Source: Chitinophaga sp. CF118 (lineage in GTDB: Bacteria; Bacteroidota; Bacteroidia; Chitinophagales; Chitinophagaceae). From it: a stretch of 64,000 nucleotides of DNA. A program made the translations under genes and the position numbers. Numbering within the stretch: position 1 is the stretch's first letter; each line of letters opens with the position of its first letter. Under the pieces are notes generated by a model. It made no database searches. It saw only the letters and a list, made by a program, of their open reading frames with translations, and had not been told where the DNA came from. Shown piece by piece: positions 44,526 to 52,813 of this stretch. The stretch spans positions 124,001-188,000 of the forward strand of contig NZ_FOMK01000007.1 of NCBI RefSeq assembly GCF_900112615.1, in the 5' to 3' direction.

Positions 44526-46220
44526 CTATCTTACATAAACTTCAATCATTGCATTGGTAGGACGACGGGGAGCCAGGAATGAATCTACCTTACGATAATT
44601 CTGCCGGAGCTCTTCCTGTAAAGCGAAGGGGAAAAAGTTATTGTTCTTTGGAGCGTATTCATATAATACGATATCATAATGATGATCCCTGATCTTTTGT
44701 GCAAATGAGTGCAGCTGCCTGTTGAACATACCAACTCCCAGGTGATTCCATAATGGATAGTCCGATCCGGTTTCCTGCTTGTAATGCATAGCTTGCGCCA
44801 ATGGCGTTAGCTCAGTCATATTCAGCATCTTAAGGCTATCCTTCTTTTCCTTTACAACAGGCATATCCATCAGGCGTTTCATCCCTTCTACAGTGGAAGG
44901 CGGCATATAAATATGCCTGAAAGCCCAGAGGTCGGAGAAGATCCATTTGGAAACAGGCACATCGTTGGGATCCCCTTCCAGCATAAAATTATTACGGGAT
45001 ACTACATTCTCGCCGGTTTTACTTATCTGCGGATTGTATTTAGCGTAGATACTATCGGATAAATTTTCAGGGGTCCCATTGGCAACTTCTTTCTCAGGTA
45101 ATACGCGGGATACCACCTTATCCAGGTATTTCCAGAAAGTTCCCGACCACCAGAACATTACCAAAAGCGTCATAACAGCAAAAGGCTTCCAGCCTGCGAG
45201 ATTGATCTTCAATTGCTCCTGCAAACGGGAAGCGATGAAGGCAAATGCAAAACTGTGGAAGAAGATGTTATTATCCGGCGGAGTATAACTGGTTACCTGG
45301 AAGATAGCCGCTTCGGCCAGAATGCCCAGAGTTAGCAGGGCAAACAATACCTCCTTCTTATTGTTCCAGAAAGTACTCCACTGGCGGAAAGCCGGCACCA
45401 GGCATAACACTACCAGTAAAACGTAACACTTGATCCATTGGGATTGGGCCAGCACTTCCGAGATAATATCGTATAACGATAAGCGTGAATTATGAGGGGC
45501 CTGTCCGTGATTAAACCAGTATCCAAAGCCATAAGGCAGCAGGGGCAGAATGATGATAGCGGCAATTATTCCATAGAAAGCAAGAAATACTGGTACATCC
45601 CACCATCTTTTTTCCTGCAGACTGTTACAGGCCAGTAAAGCGAGTGAGAGTAAGAGAGCCAGTCCGCCGCCATCCTGTTTCGTAAAGAAAGACAGGAAGG
45701 TGAAAAAGGCTGATAGTAAAAGATAAAGAAACTGAATACGTCCTCCCGGACCTGTAAGAAAGCGGAACAGGAATGCCAGTCCGATTAGTTCATATACGAT
45801 CACTGTCTGGTTATACCAGGGCCAGAAATTGAAAAAGGAATAAGATAATACGAAAAGTAAAACAGAAACAATGCGCAGTACCGGCTTTACATCCAGGCTT
45901 TTAAGGATGGAGCGGAATGCCAGTCCGGCAAGGATGTTCATCAGCACTTGAGCTTTTACAAGTGTGATAAGCTGTGCACCGAATAGTTTGAAAAACAAGG
46001 CAGGCATCAACCAGAAACCATATCCCAGTGGTAGCCCAAAATCCTTATACGGTATTTGTCCCTGAGAGATCCTGTAAGCACCTTCCCATGAAAGGAAAAT
46101 ATTAACACGGTAAGGAAATGTAACGAACAGGGGAACGAGTGCAAATCCAATAATGATAATCAATTCTGTAATAAAAGCACTTCTTTTACTAAATGGAGTG
46201 TAAACTGATGGTATAACCAT
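44526..46220 (-). CDS. Membrane glycosyltransferase (GT-C type)
   Basis: 564 residues with about ten transmembrane helices in the first ~400. The first extracytoplasmic loop has FLSWEGAYRISQGQIPYKDF, like the 'E/D..dE..Y...G..PY.Df..' region of GT-C enzymes that use polyprenyl-phosphate sugars. The soluble C-terminal part (~400-564) lies outside the inner membrane. Its start at 46220 is 132 bases from, and divergent to, the arabinofuranose-donor cassette. It is therefore a candidate arabinosyltransferase using the donor made by that cassette. Only the class is read from sequence; the sugar and acceptor are inferred from the neighbours. Confidence 0.75.
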   Translation of the reverse strand: MVIPSVYTPFSKRSAFITELIIIIGFALVPLFVTFPYRVNIFLSWEGAYRISQGQIPYKDFGLPLGYGFWLMPALFFKLFGAQLITLVKAQVLMNILAGLAFRSILKSLDVKPVLRIVSVLLFVLSYSFFNFWPWYNQTVIVYELIGLAFLFRFLTGPGGRIQFLYLLLSAFFTFLSFFTKQDGGGLALLLSLALLACNSLQEKRWWDVPVFLAFYGIIAAIIILPLLPYGFGYWFNHGQAPHNSRLSLYDIISEVLAQSQWIKCYVLLVVLCLVPAFRQWSTFWNNKKEVLFALLTLGILAEAAIFQVTSYTPPDNNIFFHSFAFAFIASRLQEQLKINLAGWKPFAVMTLLVMFWWSGTFWKYLDKVVSRVLPEKEVANGTPENLSDSIYAKYNPQISKTGENVVSRNNFMLEGDPNDVPVSKWIFSDLWAFRHIYMPPSTVEGMKRLMDMPVVKEKKDSLKMLNMTELTPLAQAMHYKQETGSDYPLWNHLGVGMFNRQLHSFAQKIRDHHYDIVLYEYAPKNNNFFPFALQEELRQNYRKVDSFLAPRRPTNAMIEVYVR

Positions 46221-46352
46221 GGGGGCAAATTAGTATGAAATAAATAGTCGAATGGGCTCAAAAATAGTAGAATTAACGGAAGTATGATGTTTTTAGTTGC
46301 AATTTGTTCCATAATGCATCGTATCTTGGTGCCCGTATAAAGATTAATCCCC

Positions 46353-47240
46353 GTGCAATATTTTAAATTATTAAGACCTTCCCATTGGGTAAAGAACTTG
46401 TTTTTATATATACCGCTGTTCTTTGCCGGAGAAATTTTCAATCTGTCAAAAATAGTGGAGCTACTGATTGGTTTTATGGCTTTTAGCCTGATAGCCAGTA
46501 GTATCTATATCATTAATGATTATAAGGATATAGAAGCCGACCGTAATCACCCGGTTAAGTGTAAACGGCCGCTGGCCTCAGGTGCAGTGTCCAAACCAGC
46601 TGCTCTTGTATTCTTTGCGGTATGCCTTATACTGGGTGGAATATTGGCTTTCTATGTGAAACCAAAATTCGCATTCGTAGTAGGTATATACTTTGTTATC
46701 AACGTATTATACACCTTCGGACTGAAAAACATTTCCATCCTGGATATCCTTATTCTCTCCACAGGGTTTGTATTACGTATTAAAGCAGGAGGTATTGCTG
46801 CAGGTGTGGCCGTATCGGAATGGCTGATGATTATGGTGTTCCTGCTGGCCCTTTTTATGGCTATTGCCAAACGCAGGGACGATGTAATAATTAAGGATCA
46901 GTCGGGCAAGGAAATGCGAAAAGCCTCCAAGGGGTATAATATGGACTTCATGAATGTGATGCTGGCGCTGGTATCTGCCGTGATCATTGTAGCTTACCTG
47001 ATGTATACGATGGCCCCTGAAACTATGACCCGTTTCAAGACTTACCGTCTTTACTATACCTGCCTTTTTGTAATTGGTGGATTATTACGATATTTGCAAA
47101 TAACATATGTGGAGAACAATACAGGTTCTCCAACCAAAATCCTATATAAAGACCGTTTTATTCAATTAACCATACTCCTGTGGGTGCTGAGTTTTTATGT
47201 GCTTATTTATTTACCCACTAACAAAAGTTTTTTTGAGTAA
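46353..47240 (+). CDS. UbiA-type decaprenyl-phosphate phosphoribosyltransferase (DPPR synthase-like)
   Basis: 295 residues with about eight membrane helices. The prenyltransferase motif NDYKDIEADRNHPVKCKRPL (residues ~49-68) has the NDxxDxxxD Asp cluster, and AKRRDDVII near 170 is the second Asp-rich region. The N-terminus YFKLLRPSHWVKNLFLY matches Rv3806c-like proteins, which transfer phosphoribose from PRPP to polyprenyl phosphate. The start is GTG at 46353; no better ATG exists. It is the first gene of a cassette with DprE1- and DprE2-like genes, and its stop overlaps the next start (TAATG), so translation is coupled. Confidence 0.87.
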   Translation: MQYFKLLRPSHWVKNLFLYIPLFFAGEIFNLSKIVELLIGFMAFSLIASSIYIINDYKDIEADRNHPVKCKRPLASGAVSKPAALVFFAVCLILGGILAFYVKPKFAFVVGIYFVINVLYTFGLKNISILDILILSTGFVLRIKAGGIAAGVAVSEWLMIMVFLLALFMAIAKRRDDVIIKDQSGKEMRKASKGYNMDFMNVMLALVSAVIIVAYLMYTMAPETMTRFKTYRLYYTCLFVIGGLLRYLQITYVENNTGSPTKILYKDRFIQLTILLWVLSFYVLIYLPTNKSFFE

Positions 47241-48571
47241 TGGAAAAACGGTTGGCAAACTGGGGCAACTACCCAGTTCTCTCCTGCGATGAAACAACAT
47301 TTTCGCAGGATGAACAGATTCAGGATTTTATATCCTCTCATACATCCATAATAGCCCGTGGCAATGGTCGCTGCTATGGAGATGCCTCACTGGCAAACTT
47401 CAGTGTGTCTACCCTTAAATACGATAAGGTACTGGCTTTCGATACTGTAAACGGTATTTTTGAATGCCAGTCAGGTATCACCCTGGATCAGATTCTGGAG
47501 ATTATCGTTCCCGAAGGCTGGTTCCTCCCCGTTACTCCCGGAACAAAATTCATTACTATAGGTGGTGCTGTTGCATCTGATGTACATGGTAAAAATCATC
47601 ATGTTGATGGTTCTTTTTCCGGACATATCATCAGCATGGACATAATCACCGGTAATAAAAATACAATCACCTGCTCTGCTGAAGTGGAACCAGATCTGTT
47701 CTGGGCTACCTGTGGCGGGATGGGCCTCACTGGTATCATTACACGCGTGAAGTTCGGACTGAAGAAAATCGAGACGGCCTATATTAAACAAAAGCAGATC
47801 AAAGCCAGGAACCTGGAAGATCTGATCCAACTGTTTGATGAATATAAGCATTACACTTATTCCATGGCCTGGATCGATTGCTTACAGAAAGGTGATACTT
47901 TCGGGCGTAGTATCCTGATAGTAGGTGAACATGCCACCAAAGAAGAGCTAAGTGATACTCAAGGTAAAACGCCATTGAAAGTATCTGCCAAAAGTAAGCT
48001 GACGGTTCCTTTCAACCTCCCTTCATTTATACTTAATACATTTACTGTCAAGGCATTCAATTGGCTTTATTACCTAAAGAATACAAAGCGGGAAATCAAT
48101 AATGTTGTACCCTACGAGCCATTCTTTTATCCCCTGGATGCTATTCTGCACTGGAACCGGGGTTATGGTAAAGCTGGTTTTGTACAATACCAGTTTGTAT
48201 TACCGCTGGAAAAAAAAGAAGGACTTATTGCTATTCTGCAACGGATAAGTGACAAAGGCCTGGGATCTTTCCTGGCAGTACTGAAAGTTTTTGGCAAACA
48301 GGAAAGCCTTATTTCTTTTCCGATGGAAGGTTATACACTTGCTCTGGATTTCCCGGTACGGAAAGGACTTTTTGAATTCCTGGATGAACTGGACAGTCTG
48401 GTACTCCAATATGGAGGCCGCCTTTATCTGTCCAAAGATGCGCGGATGAAACAGGAAATGTTCTGGCAAAGCTACCCCAATGCACAACGATTTGCCAGCA
48501 TTTTAAAAACTTATAGCGGAGATAAACTGTTCCGTTCTGTGCAGTCAAACAGACTTTTATTAACAGAATAG
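47240..48571 (+). CDS. DprE1-like FAD-linked oxidase of decaprenyl-phospho-ribose epimerisation
   Basis: 443 residues. The FAD-binding domain opens with RGNGRCYGDASL and GGAVASDVHGKNHHVDGSFS (residues ~35-140). The C-terminal region has the DprE1/aldonolactone oxidase signature GGRLYLSKDARMKQEMFWQS. With DprE2 it epimerises polyprenyl-phospho-ribose to the arabinose form by oxidising C2 to a keto intermediate. The position matching the DprE1 inhibitor-reactive Cys387 of mycobacteria (GWNICVDFP) is Ala368 here (GYTLALDFP). It overlaps the UbiA gene by one base. Cytoplasmic or membrane-peripheral location is expected. Confidence 0.87.
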   Translation: MEKRLANWGNYPVLSCDETTFSQDEQIQDFISSHTSIIARGNGRCYGDASLANFSVSTLKYDKVLAFDTVNGIFECQSGITLDQILEIIVPEGWFLPVTPGTKFITIGGAVASDVHGKNHHVDGSFSGHIISMDIITGNKNTITCSAEVEPDLFWATCGGMGLTGIITRVKFGLKKIETAYIKQKQIKARNLEDLIQLFDEYKHYTYSMAWIDCLQKGDTFGRSILIVGEHATKEELSDTQGKTPLKVSAKSKLTVPFNLPSFILNTFTVKAFNWLYYLKNTKREINNVVPYEPFFYPLDAILHWNRGYGKAGFVQYQFVLPLEKKEGLIAILQRISDKGLGSFLAVLKVFGKQESLISFPMEGYTLALDFPVRKGLFEFLDELDSLVLQYGGRLYLSKDARMKQEMFWQSYPNAQRFASILKTYSGDKLFRSVQSNRLLLTE

Positions 48572-48670
48572 TTTGTACAGATTATCAGGCGAATACATTT
48601 CAAATACGATCATGGTCAGGCATACAATTCTGTCCTTATTTCATCATAAAAAATAGTCCATTATAGATAT

Positions 48671-49402
48671 ATGCCTACTGTTCTTATACTGGGAGCGGGG
48701 TCTGATATGGCGATAGCCATTGCCCGTCAGTTTGCCGGTGAAAAATACGATATACAATTAGCTGCCCGGAATGCAGATTCACTGCATGCCCTGCAACAGG
48801 ATCTGCAGATTCGTCATCATATAAAGGCCAGCACTTATGCTTTTGATGCCACCGATTTTAGCAGTCACCCTGCTTTTTACGAAGCATTACCGGTTAAACC
48901 GGATGTAACGATTTGTGTATTCGGTTACCTGGGCGATCAGGAAAAGGCACAGTCAGACTGGAAAGAAGCCACCCGTATCATTAATACGAATTATACCGGA
49001 GCCGTTTCCATCCTGAATTATGTAGCTGACGATTATGCCGCCCGTGGAAACGGGACCATCATAGGGATCAGTTCTGTAGCCGGAGAACGTGGTCGCCAGA
49101 GCAATTACATTTATGGTAGTGCCAAGGCCGGCTTTACTGCTTACCTCAGTGGTTTGCGTAACCGGTTGTTTCACAAAGGCGTACATGTACTGAGTGTACA
49201 ACCTGGTTTTGTATATACCCGTATGACGGAAAATCTGCCTTTACCTCCTCTGTTAACGGCACAACCGCAACAGGTAGCGGTATCAGTATATAAAGCGGCA
49301 AAAGGGAAAAAGAATGTTGTGTATACTAAATGGTTCTGGCGATATATTATGCTCATTATCAAAAATGTACCCGAAGGCATCTTCAAAAAACTAAAGCTCT
49401 GA
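48671..49402 (+). CDS. DprE2-like short-chain dehydrogenase
   Basis: 243 residues of the SDR superfamily. The N-terminal nucleotide motif is VLILGAGSDMAIAIARQF, of the DprE2 type rather than the classical TGxxxGxG. The catalytic Ser and YxxxK lie in GISSVAGERGRQSNYIYGSAK. In the family DprE2 reduces the 2-keto intermediate made by DprE1 with NADH to give polyprenyl-phospho-arabinose. It lies 99 bases after the DprE1-like gene, a longer gap than elsewhere in the cassette, and the HAD gene follows one base later. The last ~25 residues (KWFWRYIMLIIKNVPEG) look membrane-associated. Confidence 0.86.
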   Translation: MPTVLILGAGSDMAIAIARQFAGEKYDIQLAARNADSLHALQQDLQIRHHIKASTYAFDATDFSSHPAFYEALPVKPDVTICVFGYLGDQEKAQSDWKEATRIINTNYTGAVSILNYVADDYAARGNGTIIGISSVAGERGRQSNYIYGSAKAGFTAYLSGLRNRLFHKGVHVLSVQPGFVYTRMTENLPLPPLLTAQPQQVAVSVYKAAKGKKNVVYTKWFWRYIMLIIKNVPEGIFKKLKL

Positions 49403-49403
49403 T

Positions 49404-49994
49404 ATGAAACCATCTATAGCTTTTTTTGATTTTGACGGCACGATTACCCGTAAAGACACTCTTTTTGAGATCATACGGTATCAAAAAGGAGTAGCTTCCT
49501 TATATATAGGGTTGATACTATTGTCTCCGGCGTTAATATTGTTTAAGCTGAAACTGGTTTCGAACCAGAAAATCAAGCAGTTAATACTTCAATACTTCTT
49601 CAGGAATACACCTGAAAATGTATTCAGAGAACGTTGTGCCGATTTTTGTCGTGAGCGGCTGCCAACCCTTGTGCGTGACAGTGCCCTGAATGCCATCCGG
49701 CAACACCTGGCTAAAGGCCATCAGGTAAATGTGGTAACAGCTTCGGCCCAGGAATGGGTAGCACCCTGGTGTGAAAGTGTGGGAATCGGTTGTATAGGCA
49801 CCCGTCTGGAAGTTAAAGATGCAAGGATTACGGGACGTATATACGGAGTTAATTGTAATGGAGAGGAAAAAGTGAACAGGATCCGCGAACAGTTTGACCT
49901 TAGCAGATTTGACGAAGTACATGCTTATGGAGATACGAGTGGAGATCAGCCAATGCTGAAAATGGCAACGTTTGGTTATTTCAGGAGATTTTAA
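49404..49994 (+). CDS. HAD-IB phosphatase, probable DPPR phosphatase
   Basis: 196 residues. The HAD motif I is FFDFDGTITRKDTLF with nucleophile Asp and general-acid Asp. Motif II is VNVVTASAQEWVAPW, and motif IV AYGDTSGDQPML; a helical cap lies between them. This is the HAD-IB (phosphoserine phosphatase-like) subclass. Position next to UbiA, DprE1 and DprE2 homologues suggests removal of the 5-phosphate from polyprenyl-phospho-ribose-5-phosphate, the step between the UbiA enzyme and DprE1. An equivalent HAD gene accompanies these genes in the D-arabinofuranose locus of some Pseudomonas aeruginosa strains. Confidence 0.83.
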   Translation: MKPSIAFFDFDGTITRKDTLFEIIRYQKGVASLYIGLILLSPALILFKLKLVSNQKIKQLILQYFFRNTPENVFRERCADFCRERLPTLVRDSALNAIRQHLAKGHQVNVVTASAQEWVAPWCESVGIGCIGTRLEVKDARITGRIYGVNCNGEEKVNRIREQFDLSRFDEVHAYGDTSGDQPMLKMATFGYFRRF

Positions 49995-50027
49995 AAATAT
50001 GCGGTTAAACAAATGTGCTTAGCCAGA

Positions 50028-50066
50028 AAAAAGGGGCTGTATCTAATGTTGATACAGCCCCTTTTT
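50028..50066. terminator. Bidirectional terminator after the arabinofuranose cassette
   Basis: AAAAAGGGGCTGTATC (50028-50043) pairs perfectly with GATACAGCCCCTTTTT (50051-50066) around a 7-base loop, between convergent stops at 49994 and 50085. Confidence 0.9.
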
Positions 50067-50084
50067 CATCTTACCTGATGAGTA

Positions 50085-50825
50085 TTAACTCTGTGCGGTG
50101 GGACGAACAATTATTTCATTTACATCCACATTGGCCGGCTGCTCAATTGCGAACGCAATGGCGCGGGCAATTGCATCTGGCGGAATTGCCAGCTTATCCC
50201 TCGTATCTATGATCTGAGCCTTCATTTCCGGATTTGTCATAGAGTCTGCAAAGTCCGTGTGAATGATGCCGGGTGAAATGATTGTCACACGCAGTTTCTC
50301 ACCGGCCTCCTGCCGCAAACCCTCTGATATAGCACGCACTGCGAACTTTGTGCCGGCATATACGGCCATGGTAGGAACAATCCGGTGTCCTGCAGTAGAG
50401 GCGATATTGATAAAATGCCCGAAGCCTTGCTTGCGGAATACAGGCAGAGCTGCGGCAATGCCATATAATACACCTTTGATATTGATGTCGATCATCTCCT
50501 CCCAATCCTCAACGCGCAATTCGTCCAGCGGCGAAATAGGTCCGATACCAGCATTATTGATAAGCACATCAAGTTTTCCATAGCGCTCATTTGCCAACAT
50601 TACAAGATCCGAAAGGTCATTCCGCCGTTTTACGTCTGTACGGGCATAAGCAGCATCTCCACCTGCCTGGGTGATACGGGCCGCCAGCATCTCGAGGCGA
50701 TCCAGCCGGCGTGCGCCAAGTACCACTTTCGCTCCGCGCTCTGCGAGCATCAGTGCCGTTGCCTCTCCTATCCCACTACTTGCCCCTGTGATTATGACTA
50801 CTTTACCTTCTAAATTATTTTCCAT
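50085..50825 (-). CDS. SDR-family oxidoreductase
   Basis: About 246 residues from ATG 50825 (MENNLEGKVVIITGASSGIG); the extra residues upstream in the frame are not family-like. The NAD(P)-binding TGASSGIG, the NNAG in LDVLINNAGIG, catalytic Ser in FINIASTAGH and Tyr-Lys in YAGTKFAVRAI are all present. It is a classical short-chain dehydrogenase with an unknown alcohol or ketone substrate. A promoter-like TAnnTTTG box lies 22 bases before the start. The neighbouring AraC-type gene on the same strand could regulate it. Confidence 0.92.
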   Translation of the reverse strand: MENNLEGKVVIITGASSGIGEATALMLAERGAKVVLGARRLDRLEMLAARITQAGGDAAYARTDVKRRNDLSDLVMLANERYGKLDVLINNAGIGPISPLDELRVEDWEEMIDINIKGVLYGIAAALPVFRKQGFGHFINIASTAGHRIVPTMAVYAGTKFAVRAISEGLRQEAGEKLRVTIISPGIIHTDFADSMTNPEMKAQIIDTRDKLAIPPDAIARAIAFAIEQPANVDVNEIIVRPTAQS

Positions 50826-50846
50826 GGTCTGTGTTTTTGGATAACA

Positions 50847-50854
50847 CAAAAGTA
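50847..50854 (-). promoter_or_regulatory. Probable -7 promoter box of the SDR gene
   Basis: TACTTTTG on the minus strand matches the Bacteroidota -7 consensus TAnnTTTG and lies 22 bases before the ATG at 50825. I found no clear TTTG at the -33 distance. Confidence 0.5.
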
Positions 50855-50922
50855 GTCCGTATACCTGCCGGTATGTTAAAGGTATTCAAACGGAAGACTA
50901 AGAAATTCAAACAATTCGAGTA

Positions 50923-51798
50923 TTACCTTAAAGAACTGGGAGTAACACCGGTTTGTTTTTTGAAGAAATTATTGAAGTAGGTAGGATATTCATAACCGAG
51001 GCTATAGGCAATCTCATTAATGCTCCAGCTGGTGTGTTTTAAAAGCGCTTTTGCCTCACTTACAATACGTTCGGTTATATGTTCGGTGGTAGTTTTACCT
51101 GTAACTTCTTTAACGGCACGATTCAAATGATTTACATGGACAGACAAATGTGAAGCATAATCATTGGCTGTCCTTAACATCAGGGCATATTGCGGTGAAT
51201 CAACCGGAAATTGTCTTCCCAGTAATTCAAGAAACATTGAGGTAATACGCACAGCTGCGTTCTGATGTTTGAAATAGCTGACCGATGGCTGCATTTTTAT
51301 GGCCTCATGCAACAACAGGTTTACATGGTTCCTTAATAAATCCAACTTATGAATATAACCGGAATTAAACTCCCTCAGCATATTCTGGAATATTGTGCTT
51401 ATATATTTCTGTTGAGTATCATCGACAAAGAATACCGGATCTGTCCCTATTTTAAAGAGTGGGGAATCCTGTAAAACCAGGTCCCGGTCTTTTGCTTTTA
51501 AAAATTCTTCTGTAAACAAACAGAAAAAACCTTCCTGTTCTTCCGAAATTGCCTCCCAGCCATAAGGAATCCTTGGGTTTGAAAATATCAGGGCCGGCCG
51601 GTCTATTTCCACACCTTTATCGGCATAATGCAACCGGCCGGTTCCGAATGTTAAAGAAATCTTGTAGAAGTCCCTTCTGTTATAAGGCACTGTTTTGAGG
51701 GCATATTCTTTCCTTTCAAATACAATAAACTGATCTGTTGATTTCAGTGAAGGCATTTTGCTGCCAAGGAAATCCGTTGCACTTTCAGCTTTATTCAT
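50923..51798 (-). CDS. AraC-family transcriptional regulator
   Basis: 291 residues. A cupin-type N-terminal domain (KISLTFGTGRLHYADKGVEI, ALIFSNPRIPYGWEA) is followed by the two helix-turn-helix motifs of the C-terminal AraC domain (HLNRAVKEVTGKTTTEHITE and SINEIAYSLGYEYPTYFNNF then FKKQTGVTPSSLR). The SDR gene lies just downstream on the same strand, about 98 bases away; AraC proteins often regulate their neighbour, so the SDR is the first candidate target. The effector is unknown. Confidence 0.9.
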   Translation of the reverse strand: MNKAESATDFLGSKMPSLKSTDQFIVFERKEYALKTVPYNRRDFYKISLTFGTGRLHYADKGVEIDRPALIFSNPRIPYGWEAISEEQEGFFCLFTEEFLKAKDRDLVLQDSPLFKIGTDPVFFVDDTQQKYISTIFQNMLREFNSGYIHKLDLLRNHVNLLLHEAIKMQPSVSYFKHQNAAVRITSMFLELLGRQFPVDSPQYALMLRTANDYASHLSVHVNHLNRAVKEVTGKTTTEHITERIVSEAKALLKHTSWSINEIAYSLGYEYPTYFNNFFKKQTGVTPSSLR

Positions 51799-51802
51799 GA
51801 TG

Positions 51803-51810
51803 CAAAGTTA
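51803..51810 (-). promoter_or_regulatory. Probable -7 promoter box of the AraC-type gene
   Basis: TAACTTTG on the minus strand matches TAnnTTTG exactly and ends only 4 bases before the ATG at 51798, so transcription would start at or within the first codon and give a leaderless mRNA. Confidence 0.5.
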
Positions 51811-51841
51811 AGCTATTGGTTATACTTATGAAATTCAAACA

Positions 51842-51889
51842 ATACTAAAAGGAAAGGCCCACCTTATGGTGAGCCTTTCCTTTTAGTAT
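51842..51889. terminator. Hairpin terminator downstream of the desaturase gene
   Basis: 22-bp arms (51842-51863 and 51868-51889) with one mismatch and a 4-base TTAT loop. On the minus strand it begins 11 bases after the desaturase stop and contains a T-rich arm. Confidence 0.85.
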
Positions 51890-51900
51890 CTTCAATCAGA

Positions 51901-52668
51901 TCAGGCAGCTGCCCTCATCTTTACTGTTTTCACTTTTGCAGTTTTCAGCTTAATAATCCCTATGAAGTTAAAGAGCTTCATTACAGGATAGGTAGGATCA
52001 AACTCATACCATTTCTTAGCGAAGTTAGGACTGTCTTTAAACTTATGGTGATTGTTCTGGAACAGTTCACCCATTAATAACAGACCCCAGGGAGTACTAT
52101 TCTTAGATTGATCATGGTTATCAAAGTTGCTGTAACCATATTTATGACCGCACCAGTTTACTACCGCACCTTGTATTGGTCCCATCAGGAAGTGAATAGG
52201 CAACAGCAGGAACCAGATCCAGCTTGGTGCAAACACTACGTAGAAAGAAATGTATATCGCAGCCCATGCAATACGGGTAACGAAGTGATCACCAAATTTG
52301 TCCATTGCATCCCACTCTGGCAATGGATCTTCAGTGAATTTAGGATCGGGTGTGTTTTTACGTGTTACAAAGTCATTGTACATAGCACGCGTCTGTACCA
52401 TCATATGCCACACGTCTTTGAAGAAGTGCGGAGAATGTGGATCATGTTCAGTATCACTATACTCGTGGTGCATACGGTGCATCACAGCATAAGCGCGTGG
52501 CACTAAGTAAGAGGTACCCTGGAAAAACCATGTACTAAAATAAAACACTCTCTCCCAACCTTTAGTTGCTGTATACATCTGGTGGGATCCATACCTATGC
52601 AGGAAAAAGGTGTGAAAAAATAAGGACATGAACCAGTGTACAAAAAAGAATATTAAAATCGCAGTCAT
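51901..52668 (-). CDS. Membrane fatty-acid (acyl-CoA) desaturase
   Basis: 255 residues with four hydrophobic segments. The three His boxes of the acyl-CoA desaturase family are present: HRYGSH (residues ~24-29), HRMHH (~64-68) and QNNHH (~206-210). Together these bind the di-iron centre. It should introduce a double bond into fatty acyl chains and so adjust membrane fluidity. A TAnnTTTG box lies 33-40 bases upstream. A basic C-terminal tail (KLKTAKVKTVKMRAAA) ends the protein. Confidence 0.93.
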   Translation of the reverse strand: MTAILIFFFVHWFMSLFFHTFFLHRYGSHQMYTATKGWERVFYFSTWFFQGTSYLVPRAYAVMHRMHHEYSDTEHDPHSPHFFKDVWHMMVQTRAMYNDFVTRKNTPDPKFTEDPLPEWDAMDKFGDHFVTRIAWAAIYISFYVVFAPSWIWFLLLPIHFLMGPIQGAVVNWCGHKYGYSNFDNHDQSKNSTPWGLLLMGELFQNNHHKFKDSPNFAKKWYEFDPTYPVMKLFNFIGIIKLKTAKVKTVKMRAAA

Positions 52669-52700
52669 TTCAAATTTATAAAATGTAAATAATTAGGGCC

Positions 52701-52708
52701 CAAAGGTA
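52701..52708 (-). promoter_or_regulatory. Probable -7 promoter box of the desaturase gene
   Basis: TACCTTTG on the minus strand matches TAnnTTTG exactly, 33 bases before the ATG at 52668. A short GGGC/GCCC symmetry surrounds it. Confidence 0.5.
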
Positions 52709-52813
52709 GCCCAAAATGATTGTATATCATATCGATAATTACGTTTGGAGCATAGACAAGGTTTATAAAGCACCTTAACTAGCCGCTGGAGCGATGTTGG
52801 CAAAATGTTAAAA

